64,000 bases of DNA from Sinomonas atrocyanea (GTDB lineage: Bacteria > Actinomycetota > Actinomycetes > Actinomycetales > Micrococcaceae), in the NCBI RefSeq assembly GCF_030812675.1, contig NZ_JAUSTE010000008.1:62001-126000 (forward strand), written 5' to 3'. The translations under genes and the position numbers were made by a program. Under the pieces are notes generated by a model, which saw only the letters and a list, made by a program, of their open reading frames with translations, was not told the DNA's origin and made no database searches. This document shows, piece after piece, positions 42,389-49,741 of this stretch (position 1 is the first letter of the stretch; the number at the start of each line of letters is the position of its first letter).

Positions 42389-43825
42389 ATGAGCCCAGAC
42401 ACCGTCCGCGCAGCAGCAAGCGAGGACAGCATCGCCGAGGACCGCGGATACCGCGACAGCCTCACCAAGATCGAGCCCTACGGCATTGAGCACATTCCCG
42501 ACGTCGAACGGCACGGGCGCCCCCGGTCCCAGTTCTTCCTCTGGTTCGCGGCCGGGATGAACTTCCCCATCGTCGTCCTCGGCTTCAGCGCCGCCTACTT
42601 CGGCCTGCCCTTCTGGGCCGCCGTGCTCGCCATCGTGCTCGCAGGCGTCATCTCGTCGGCCGGCATGGGGTACCTCTCCGCCATGGGCGTCCGATTGGGC
42701 GTCCCGCAGCAGATGCAGGGCAGGGGCCCGCTCGGCTTCATCGGCAACCTGTTCCCGGTCGCCTACGTCAACGTCTTTGCCGGGATCGGCTGGGCGGCCG
42801 TGACGGTCATCCTCGGCGGCAAGGCCATCGCCCTCCTCACTGGCATCCCGTTCTGGATCTCATCCCTGGTCCTCATGGGAATCCAGCTGGGCGTCGCGGT
42901 CATCGGCTACAACCTCATCCACTTCCTCCAGCGGGTGCTCTCGTTCGTCCTCGTGGTCGGCTTCGTCTTCATCACCGCCGTCAGCGCCGTCAACGGGCAC
43001 ATCGTCAACGAGGTCAACACCGCCGCCAAGGGCTTCGACGGCATCGGCGGCTGGATCGTCTTCTTCGGCTGGTTCTTCTCGTTCATCGTCGCCTGGATGC
43101 CCTTCGCCTCGGACTACTCCCGTTATCTGCCGAACACCCCCGGAAATCGCCGCGGCGCGGGGTGGGCCACGATGCTCGGCAACGCCGTCACGATGATCTG
43201 GATGGGCGTCCTCGGTACGATCCTCGGCTCTACGGCGACCGCCAGCGACAGCATCGGCGCCCTCAAGGAGATCATGGGACCCTGGGCTCCGATCGGCCTC
43301 GCCATCGTCGCCATCTCCTCGTTCACCCAGAACTTCCTCAACGTCTACGGTGGCGCGATCTCCATTCAGACCATGGGAATCCCGGTCAAGCGCCACACCG
43401 GCGTCATCTTCATCTGCGTGATCTCCTACGTGGTCGCTCTCTGGGGCCAGGACGGCTTCAATGAGGGCTTCACCGCCTTCCTCAACCTCACCGCCTACTG
43501 CATCGCCCCCTACGTCGCCGTCCTCGTCTGCGACTACCTCTTCGGCGGCCGCCGCAGCGAACGCGGGCTCCGCGAGCTCTTCGACAAGAAGCGGAAGTTC
43601 GAATGGGGCTTCGTCGCCTGGGCCGTCGGCGTCATTGCTTCCTCGCCCTTCTGGATGTCCTCGATTTACACCGGCCCGATCGCCAAGGCCCTGCCCGGCA
43701 TCGGGGACCTCTCCTACTACGTCGGCGCTCTCGTCGCTGCCCTCGTCTACTTCGCCACGTATCGCCTCAAGCGCCTCTCCGGACACGACATGCTCGACCG
43801 CACCGTCGCGGCGCGGCAGTTCTGA
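42389..43825 (+). CDS. NCS1-family nucleobase/hydantoin-type permease
   Basis: A 478-residue transporter with about 12 membrane segments and NCS1 hallmarks: an N-terminal polar tail ending in IEPYGIEHIPDVERHGRP, the GxxxGxG-rich third segment, WMPFASDYSRYLP, and FTQNFLNVYGGAISIQ. NCS1 proteins import cytosine, purines, uracil, allantoin, hydantoins, thiamine or pyridoxine. Its place in the cluster therefore suggests a small polar N-heterocycle or amide as substrate. The ATG at 42389 is preferred to 42362, which lies within the palindrome region. The next gene begins one base after its stop. Confidence 0.9.
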   Translation: MSPDTVRAAASEDSIAEDRGYRDSLTKIEPYGIEHIPDVERHGRPRSQFFLWFAAGMNFPIVVLGFSAAYFGLPFWAAVLAIVLAGVISSAGMGYLSAMGVRLGVPQQMQGRGPLGFIGNLFPVAYVNVFAGIGWAAVTVILGGKAIALLTGIPFWISSLVLMGIQLGVAVIGYNLIHFLQRVLSFVLVVGFVFITAVSAVNGHIVNEVNTAAKGFDGIGGWIVFFGWFFSFIVAWMPFASDYSRYLPNTPGNRRGAGWATMLGNAVTMIWMGVLGTILGSTATASDSIGALKEIMGPWAPIGLAIVAISSFTQNFLNVYGGAISIQTMGIPVKRHTGVIFICVISYVVALWGQDGFNEGFTAFLNLTAYCIAPYVAVLVCDYLFGGRRSERGLRELFDKKRKFEWGFVAWAVGVIASSPFWMSSIYTGPIAKALPGIGDLSYYVGALVAALVYFATYRLKRLSGHDMLDRTVAARQF

Positions 43826-43826
43826 G

Positions 43827-44372
43827 ATGGGGAGCCCGGACAGGGGCGGACGCCTGGTGGTCGTCGACATGCAGCGTGCCTTCCGGGGGAAGACCGCATG
43901 GCACGTACCACGCTTCGACGAGGCCGCCGCCGGAATCGCGAAGCTCAGTGAGGCCAGCTGGATCCCGCCCGTCTACACGCGCTTCGTCAGGGATGAGGCG
44001 GAGGCAGGCTCATGGTCCGCGTACTACGCGCGCTGGAGCGAGATGCGGCTGGCCTCCGGCTCAGAGGAGTGGGCACTCGCCGTGCCGCTTCCGCCCGGTG
44101 CGACGGTCCTCGACGCGCCGACGTTCAGCAAATGGGGTCCGGAGCTCGCCTCGGCCATCCCCGAAGGCGAGAGGATGCTCCTCGCGGGTGTGGCCACGGA
44201 CTGCTGCGTGCTCTCGACGGCGCTCGCGGCCGTCGACGCAGGCCGCTACGTCACCGTCGTCTCGGACGCCTGTGCCGGGGCGAGCGACGACGCCCATGAG
44301 CAGGCCCTGGCCCTGATGCAGATGCTCTCCCCGATGTGCGAGACGACAACGGTGGCGGACCTGCTCGCGTGA
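43827..44372 (+). CDS. Isochorismatase-like cysteine amidohydrolase
   Basis: A 181-residue cysteine hydrolase with the intact triad Asp14 (VVVDMQRAF), Lys102 (FSKWGP) and Cys127 (GVATDCCVLST) with the preceding cis-peptide region. Relatives include ureidoacrylate amidohydrolase (RutB), N-carbamoylsarcosine amidase, maleamate amidase and nicotinamidase. It is translationally coupled to the NCS1 permease. In this setting it most likely removes a formyl, carbamoyl or amide group from the ring-opened product. Confidence 0.88.
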   Translation: MGSPDRGGRLVVVDMQRAFRGKTAWHVPRFDEAAAGIAKLSEASWIPPVYTRFVRDEAEAGSWSAYYARWSEMRLASGSEEWALAVPLPPGATVLDAPTFSKWGPELASAIPEGERMLLAGVATDCCVLSTALAAVDAGRYVTVVSDACAGASDDAHEQALALMQMLSPMCETTTVADLLA

Positions 44373-44383
44373 GGCGAAGGGCC

Positions 44384-44411
44384 GGGGGCGCTCCCGCGAC
44401 GGAGCGTCCCC
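44384..44411 (+). terminator. Hairpin after the amidohydrolase gene
   Basis: GGGGGCGCTCC (44384-44394) pairs with GGAGCGTCCCC (44401-44411) with a bulge, loop CGCGAC. It separates the permease-amidohydrolase pair from the Nudix gene. Confidence 0.4.
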
Positions 44412-44459
44412 GACCCCGCCTGCCCCAAGCACCACCAGACCGAATCCCCCGGAGGACCG

Positions 44460-45008
44460 ATGACGATCACTGACGAGACGACAGTCTCCTCAGCTGAAGC
44501 CCCCAGAGCTGGGACAGCCGTCCGCGAAGTCGTGGCCATCGTCCTGGAACACCATGGCCGCATCGCCCTCCTCAGGCGGAGCAGCGCAGTCCACCACGAT
44601 CAGGGGCTCTGGCACTGCGTCACCGGTTACCTCGATCCCGGGACCACTCCACGGCAGCAGGCCTTCGTGGAACTCTATGAGGAGACCGGCCTCACCCAGG
44701 AGGACGTCGTGCTTGAACGCTGCCGTCCGCTCCTCCTGCCCGACAGGAGCGGCGCGCCCTGGCTTGTGCACACCTTCAGGGCCTCCACCAGCCGGCGTCG
44801 CCTCCGCATCAATGGGGAGCACGACGCGTACAGGTGGGCAAAGCTCGCCAAGGTTCGCCGCTTCAGCAACCGAGTCGCATGGCTGGGCACAGTGCTCGAG
44901 GCTACTCTGCGTTGCGATCAGGGCCGCTCGCCGGGCGCACCCGAGGAACCTCGGTCCTCACCGGGCGACCTCGTGGAGTTCCGCAGGGAAGGGGGCCGCT
45001 CCGTCTAG
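44460..45008 (+). CDS. Nudix-fold protein with degenerate Nudix box
   Basis: A 182-residue protein whose residues about 22-145 follow the Nudix fold (VVAIVLEHHGRIALLRRSS, then a box region TGYLDPGTTPRQQAFVELYEETGL). Compared with GX5EX7REUXEEXGU, the first glutamate is replaced (GTT for GES) and the conserved arginine is Val, while EETGL is kept; pyrophosphohydrolase activity is therefore uncertain. A GGAGG ribosome-binding site precedes the ATG. The C-terminal 35 residues are a disordered Pro/Arg-rich tail. The 140 bases after it show nothing convincing. Confidence 0.75.
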   Translation: MTITDETTVSSAEAPRAGTAVREVVAIVLEHHGRIALLRRSSAVHHDQGLWHCVTGYLDPGTTPRQQAFVELYEETGLTQEDVVLERCRPLLLPDRSGAPWLVHTFRASTSRRRLRINGEHDAYRWAKLAKVRRFSNRVAWLGTVLEATLRCDQGRSPGAPEEPRSSPGDLVEFRREGGRSV

Positions 45009-45148
45009 GGGTGATAGAGACGGTCTCGGCAGGTGGCAACGGGGTTCTGGTTCGCGGCCTACGACGCTGACAGCCGCGTCTGCATCTCGCGAGGCGAACC
45101 GGGCCTCGACATCCGAACCCTAGATGCGGCGGGGCAGGCGTCGTCGCC

Positions 45149-46156
45149 CTATTTGGGCGGGAGCTCCATGACCCGCACCGGCGACCCATCGGCCCAGGCC
45201 TCGATGTCCTCCACCGAGTCCTGGTAGAAGACCCCGTACTGCTCGCGCGTGACATAGCCGATGTGCGGCGTCAGGAAGGTCCGCGGCGCACGCCGGAGAG
45301 GGTGGTCTGCCGGGAGGGGCTCGACGTCGTACACGTCGAGGGCCGCACCGCCGATCCGCCCCGCCTCGAGGGCGTCCACGAGCGCCGCCTCGTCCACAAT
45401 CGGACCGCGCGAGGTGTTCACGAGCAGCGCATCCGGCTTCATGAGGGCCAGCTCCGGGGCGCCGACGAGCCCGCGCGTCCGCTTCGACAGGACCAGGTGG
45501 ACCGAGAGGATGTCCGCCTCGGCGAAGAGCTCCTCCTTCCCGACCCGGCGCACGCCGACCTCCGCCGCGCGCTCGTCGTCGAGGTTCTGGCTCCACGCGA
45601 TGACGTCCATCCCGAACGCGAGGCCCACCCGTGCCACGCGGCTGCCGAGGTTGCCCAGGCCCAGCAGGCCAAGCCGCGCGCCCTCGAGCCCGCGGCCCAC
45701 GGTGTGCTGCCAGCCGGTACCGCCCGTCCAGCCGGATCCGCCCGAGCCGAGCTCGGCGTCGAGCCGACGCGTGGCCGCATGGATGAGCGCCCACGTGTGC
45801 TCTGCGGCGGGGGAGGGGAGATAGCCGGTGCCGCACACCGTGATGCCACGCGCGGCGGTCGCCTTGAGGTCGATCGACGCGTTGCGCCGGCCCGTCGAGA
45901 CGATGAGCTTCACGTTTGGCAGCCGCTCGAGCCGCGCCGCGGTCAGGGGCGTGCGCTCGCGCATCGCCACGAGCACGTCGAAGGGCGCGAGCGCCGAGGC
46001 CACGGCGTCGTCGTCGTGCCCTAGATGCTCGCGGAACACGGTGACGTCGGCGCCCGCGTCCTCGAGCCGGGCGAACCCGCCCGCTTCCCGGGCCACGCCC
46101 TGGTAGTCGTCGAGGATCGCGATCTTCAGTCCCTGGATGCCTGTGGGGGAAGCCAT
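45149..46156 (-). CDS. D-2-hydroxyacid dehydrogenase family protein
   Basis: A 335-residue NAD-dependent dehydrogenase of the PGDH/formate dehydrogenase fold: GLLGLGNLGSRVA (cofactor loop, about residues 163-175), NTSRGPIVDE with the catalytic Arg, DVYDVEPLP with Glu, and LTPHIGYVT with the catalytic His. Substrates may be 2-oxo acids or phosphoglycerate-like compounds. A minus-strand TAGGCT (46163-46168) ends 6 bases before the ATG, so it is probably leaderless. It is convergent with the Nudix gene and divergent from the pentapeptide gene. Confidence 0.88.
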   Translation of the reverse strand: MASPTGIQGLKIAILDDYQGVAREAGGFARLEDAGADVTVFREHLGHDDDAVASALAPFDVLVAMRERTPLTAARLERLPNVKLIVSTGRRNASIDLKATAARGITVCGTGYLPSPAAEHTWALIHAATRRLDAELGSGGSGWTGGTGWQHTVGRGLEGARLGLLGLGNLGSRVARVGLAFGMDVIAWSQNLDDERAAEVGVRRVGKEELFAEADILSVHLVLSKRTRGLVGAPELALMKPDALLVNTSRGPIVDEAALVDALEAGRIGGAALDVYDVEPLPADHPLRRAPRTFLTPHIGYVTREQYGVFYQDSVEDIEAWADGSPVRVMELPPK

Positions 46157-46162
46157 GGGCCC

Positions 46163-46236
46163 AGCCTAGTTGCGGCGGGCCCACTTCAGGCGGGTGCGGA
46201 AGGGCCCTGCCGGGTTGGCGGCGGCGCCGCTACCCT
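46163..46236. promoter_or_regulatory. Divergent leaderless promoters
   Basis: Minus-strand -10 TAGGCT (46163-46168) serves the dehydrogenase gene, and plus-strand -10 TACCCT (46231-46236) the pentapeptide gene. Each ends exactly 6 bases before its ATG. Confidence 0.5.
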
Positions 46237-46242
46237 CAATCC

Positions 46243-46950
46243 ATGGCAGACTCGACCAGCTCCCCCCGCACCGCCCGGAACGCCGGCCCACGCGCCGCCC
46301 GGGCCCAGGGCGCCCCCCGCCTCGAAGCGCTCGTCCTCGACGGGCTCGAGCCCGGTCTCGCGGGCGACCCCGAGGCCGGGCACCGCACGGAGGGGCTCGC
46401 GTTCGACGGCGCCGACTTCACGGGCCTCGAGCTCGGCGCCGCCACCTTCTCGGAGTGCGCCTTCCGGGATGTCACGGCGCACGACGCCGACCTCGGCTCG
46501 GCCGCGTTCCTCGACTGCCGGTTCGAGCGGCTCAACGCCCCGAGCCTGCCTGCACCGCGGAGCCGCTGGCGCGGGGTGGAGATCGACGCCTCCCGGATCG
46601 GCTCGGCGGAGCTCTACGACGCCGAGCTCAACGGCGTCCTCGTGCGCGGCTGCAAGCTCGGCTACGTCAACCTGCGCGGCGCGCGCCTGCGGGATGTGAA
46701 GTTCGAGGACTGCGCGATCGAGGAGCTCGACCTCGGCCACGCCTCGGCCCTGCGCGTGGCCTTCGAGGGCACCCAGGTCGACGCGCTCGACGTCAGGGGC
46801 GCCTCCCTCGAGCACGTGGACATGCGAGGAGCCCGCCTCTCCCGGGTGACCGGGATCGACGGGCTCCGTGGGGCGACCCTGAGCAGCCTTCAGGCCGCCG
46901 AGCTCGCGGAGCTCATGGCCGAGCGGCTCGGGATCGCCATCGAGGGCTGA
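46243..46950 (+). CDS. Pentapeptide repeat protein
   Basis: A 235-residue protein containing runs of A(D/N)LXX-type pentapeptides from about residue 60 to 210 (for example FTGLELGAATFSECAF, and RGARLRDVKFEDCAIEEL in part), which fold into a right-handed quadrilateral beta-helix. Some relatives mimic DNA and protect gyrase; many have no known role. There is no signal peptide. A TACCCT box 6 bases before the ATG suggests a leaderless mRNA. It is convergent with the MHS transporter (6-base gap). Confidence 0.87.
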   Translation: MADSTSSPRTARNAGPRAARAQGAPRLEALVLDGLEPGLAGDPEAGHRTEGLAFDGADFTGLELGAATFSECAFRDVTAHDADLGSAAFLDCRFERLNAPSLPAPRSRWRGVEIDASRIGSAELYDAELNGVLVRGCKLGYVNLRGARLRDVKFEDCAIEELDLGHASALRVAFEGTQVDALDVRGASLEHVDMRGARLSRVTGIDGLRGATLSSLQAAELAELMAERLGIAIEG

Positions 46951-46956
46951 GGCCCC

Positions 46957-48657
46957 CTAGTTCTTCACCGCTGCGGGTGCCAGCGGGACCTCGGGCACCG
47001 GCCCGGAGATCGGGCCGGACGCCACAGGGGCCTCGCCGGAGACCTGCGCCTCGAGCGCGGTCGCCTCCAGGTCCACTCCGGCCTCCTCGGCGGCCTCGAC
47101 GGCAGCCGGGTGGTCGAGCGGGAGCTGCAGCGCCACGCCGTCGTCCGCCACCGCGACGGGAACCTCCGGCAGCGGCATGTGCGCGAGGTCGATGTTCGGG
47201 TCCTCCTCCTGGTGCGCGACCACCTCGCGCGCCTCGGCCTCGGTGTCCACACTGGGCAGCGAGCCCGGCAGCGGGCGCTGCGACGACTCGCGCAGGAACC
47301 AGATCGCGACCGCCCCGACCACCGAGGTCGCCATCAGGTAGTACGCCGGCATCATGTCGTTGCCGGTGGACTGGATCAGGGCGTCGATGATGAACGGCGT
47401 CGTGCCGCCGAAGATCGCCACCGCGAAGTTGTACGCGATGCCCATGGCGCCGTAGCGGCTCGCCGTGGGGAACTGCGCCGGCAGGGCCGAGGCGAGGTTG
47501 GCCACGTAGAACGTCACGGGGAACGCGATGAGCGCGAGGCCCGCGAGCGTCGCGGGCACGGAGCCCACGCCGATGAGCAGGAACGCCGGGATCGAGAGCA
47601 CGATCGTGCTCACGGCGCCGATCCACAGGACCGGGCGGCGCCCGATCTTGTCGGAGAGCTTGCCCGTCAGCGGGATGCACAGGCTCATGACCACGAGCAC
47701 CGGGATGGTGAGGATGGTGCCGTGGAGCTCGTCGTAGCCCTTGGACTCGGTCAGGTAGGTCGGCATGTACGAGGTGAGCGCGTAGCCGACCGTGTTGGCC
47801 GCGGCGACGAGGACCATGGCCACGACGATCTGGCGCCAGTAGCTGCGCACGATCTGCAGTGGGCCCTTGGTGGCGACCTCGTCATGCGAGGCGAGCTCGC
47901 GGCTCATGTTCTCCTGGGCGTCGAGGGCCGCCTGGAAGGCGGGGCTCTCCTCGATGCGGAGGCGGAACCAGATCGCGATGGCGCCGAGCGGGCCCGCGAT
48001 GAGGAACGGGATGCGCCAGCCGTACGCCACCATGGCGTCCTGGCCCAGGGTCAGCTGGAGCACCGAGACGATCGCGGCGCCGAGCGCGAACCCGATGTAG
48101 GAGCCCATGTCGAGGAAGCTCGCGAGGAAGCCGCGGCGCTTGTCCGCCGCGTACTCGCTCACGAACGTCGTGGCACCCGCGTACTCGCCGCCGGTGGAGA
48201 AGCCCTGGATGAGCTTGATGGCGACGAGGAGGATCGCGGCCCAGATGCCGATCTGCGCGTAGCCGGGCAGGAGGCCGAGGGCGAACGTCGCAGACGCCAT
48301 CGTGATCAGGGTCATCGCGAGCACGCGCTGGCGCCCGATCTTGTCGCCGAGCCAGCCGAAGAACACGCCGCCGGCCGGGCGGGCGATGAACGTCGCTGCG
48401 AACGTCCCGAGGAGGAAGAGGGTCTGGACGGTGCGGTCTGCCTCGGGCAGGAACACCGGTCCCATAGTGGTGATGAGGTATCCGAAGACGCCCACGTCGA
48501 ACCACTCCATCGTGTTGCCCACGATGGTCCCGCCGATGGCCCTCTTGAGCATCGGCTGATCAACGACGTTGACGTCGTCAACCCTCAGCTTTCGTTTGCG
48601 GAACACCACGCGCCGGGGGCGCTGTGGTTCGGTCATCTGACGCTGGTCTCGTGACAT
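46957..48657 (-). CDS. MFS transporter, metabolite:H+ symporter (MHS) family
   Basis: A 566-residue transporter with 12 membrane segments. The MHS signatures are present: NTMEWFDVGVFGYL in the first segment, WLGDKIGRQRVL in loop 2-3 and QGFSTGGEYAGATTFVSEYA in segment 5 (core GFSTGGEYAG). Relatives carry citrate, proline/betaine, ketoglutarate or shikimate with protons. A 100-residue acidic cytoplasmic C-terminal tail is unusual. The ATG at 48657 is chosen because TAAACT (48666-48671, minus strand) ends 8 bases before it; other in-frame starts lie at 48636 and 48750. It is divergent from the ars operon. Confidence 0.87.
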   Translation of the reverse strand: MSRDQRQMTEPQRPRRVVFRKRKLRVDDVNVVDQPMLKRAIGGTIVGNTMEWFDVGVFGYLITTMGPVFLPEADRTVQTLFLLGTFAATFIARPAGGVFFGWLGDKIGRQRVLAMTLITMASATFALGLLPGYAQIGIWAAILLVAIKLIQGFSTGGEYAGATTFVSEYAADKRRGFLASFLDMGSYIGFALGAAIVSVLQLTLGQDAMVAYGWRIPFLIAGPLGAIAIWFRLRIEESPAFQAALDAQENMSRELASHDEVATKGPLQIVRSYWRQIVVAMVLVAAANTVGYALTSYMPTYLTESKGYDELHGTILTIPVLVVMSLCIPLTGKLSDKIGRRPVLWIGAVSTIVLSIPAFLLIGVGSVPATLAGLALIAFPVTFYVANLASALPAQFPTASRYGAMGIAYNFAVAIFGGTTPFIIDALIQSTGNDMMPAYYLMATSVVGAVAIWFLRESSQRPLPGSLPSVDTEAEAREVVAHQEEDPNIDLAHMPLPEVPVAVADDGVALQLPLDHPAAVEAAEEAGVDLEATALEAQVSGEAPVASGPISGPVPEVPLAPAAVKN

Positions 48658-48944
48658 GGCATTCAAGTTTAGTCGAGGGTCCTTCGATCTGAGAGTTGAA
48701 GGTCGATTTCCGGCGTGGTCCGCCTCACGCCCGCGCGTGCGCCCGGACACTGCCGGGTCCTCGGCGTGAGAGTGCCGCGCACCGCCGGCAGCCGCATGGT
48801 TCCGGGGAATCGTGCGCGTACGACGCCGTCCTGCCGCCGCGCCCCGCCACCTCGCCCGATCGTGGCGGAGGTCACCGGCGGATGGTTATTGAGTTGTGAT
48901 CTTCGGTGGGGTAGAGGCACGCGCATGCGGTGCCCTTGCGCCCA
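48658..48944. other. Intergenic region between MHS transporter and arsR
   Basis: About 290 bases without a convincing gene. Near the transporter, besides its -10 box, CCTTC...GAAGG half-sites occur around 48679-48702. The centre is very GC-rich and carries only overlapping short frames without ribosome-binding sites. Confidence 0.45.
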
Positions 48945-48973
48945 GATATGTAAACATGCAAATATCTCGATAT
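48945..48973 (+). promoter_or_regulatory. ArsR operator overlapping arsR start
   Basis: GATAT and ATATC half-sites repeat: GATAT (48945-48949), then the perfect palindrome ATATC-TC-GATAT (48962-48973), whose last bases include the A of the arsR ATG. This 30-base AT-rich island in a high-GC background is the likely autoregulatory ArsR site and also contains the -10 region. Confidence 0.6.
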
Positions 48974-49325
48974 GTCGTTCCTCGATGTCGCCCCTACGGC
49001 CGCCCCGGTGTGCTGCTCGCCCGTCTCCGGCAAGCCGCTCTCCCACGACGAGGCCGAGAAGATCGCACCCGTGCTCAAGGCGCTGGGCGAGCCGGTACGC
49101 CTGCGGCTCATGTCCCTCATCGCTGCCCACGCGGGCGGGGAGGCCTGCGTGTGCGACCTCAACGAGAGCTTCGACCTCTCCCAGCCCACCATCAGCCGGC
49201 ATCTGAAGATCCTGCACGACGCGGGGCTGCTCGAGCGGGAGAAGCGGGGAGTCTGGGTGTACTACCGTGCCCGGACCGAGGCGCTGGGAAGCCTTGCGGC
49301 CCTCCTGAAGGGAGCGGGAGCATGA
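48972..49325 (+). CDS. arsR: ArsR/SmtB-family metalloregulator
   Basis: A 117-residue winged-helix repressor. The metalloid-binding box ACVCDL (Cys59, Cys61) lies in helix 3, and the recognition helix is LSQPTISRHLKIL (about residues 69-81). Two extra cysteines near the N-terminus (VCCSPVSG, 14-15) may complete an As(III)/Sb(III) site. It overlaps the arsenate reductase gene by four bases (ATGA), giving a tight operon. The start codon lies at the edge of its own operator and has no ribosome-binding site. Confidence 0.9.
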   Translation: MSFLDVAPTAAPVCCSPVSGKPLSHDEAEKIAPVLKALGEPVRLRLMSLIAAHAGGEACVCDLNESFDLSQPTISRHLKILHDAGLLEREKRGVWVYYRARTEALGSLAALLKGAGA

Positions 49326-49741
49326 GTGGCAAGCCCTCCGTCCTGTTCGTCTGCGTCCACAACGCCGGCCGGTCCCAGATGGCCGCCGCCTACCTCGACC
49401 ACCTCTCCGGCGGGCGGGTCGAGGTCCGATCCGCCGGCTCCGAGCCGGCAGCGACCGTCAACCCGGCCGCGGTCGAGGCGATGCTCGAGGAGGGCATCGA
49501 TATCCGCACGCAGAAGCCCAAGGTGCTCACGACGGAGGCCGTGAAGGACTCGGACGTGGTCATCACCATGGGCTGCGGGGACACCTGCCCCGTCTTCCCC
49601 GGCAAGCGCTACGAGGACTGGCAGCTCGAGGACCCGGCGGGCAAGGGCGTCGACTCGGTCCGGCCGATCCGCGACGAGATCAGGTCGCGGGTCGAGGCCC
49701 TGATCGCGGACCTGCTCCCGGCGGGAGGCTCGGGCCGATGA
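49322..49741 (+). CDS. arsC: Arsenate reductase (LMW-phosphatase fold)
   Basis: Reduces arsenate to arsenite. The 139-residue product has the phosphatase-like P-loop CVHNAGRS (Cys11-Arg17) and the later cysteines Cys85 and Cys89 in GCGDTCPVFPGKRYEDW, with the DP motif (LEDPAG) at about 107. Both thioredoxin- and mycothiol-coupled types share these features; in this actinobacterium either is possible. It is overlapped at both ends, by arsR upstream and the flavoprotein gene downstream. Confidence 0.92.
   Translation: MSGKPSVLFVCVHNAGRSQMAAAYLDHLSGGRVEVRSAGSEPAATVNPAAVEAMLEEGIDIRTQKPKVLTTEAVKDSDVVITMGCGDTCPVFPGKRYEDWQLEDPAGKGVDSVRPIRDEIRSRVEALIADLLPAGGSGR

Noticed and set aside
45009-45148. 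Possible small gene from GTG 45033 running into the D-2-hydroxyacid dehydrogenase
   Set aside because: It would overlap the convergent gene by about 80 bases and has no ribosome-binding site or family match.
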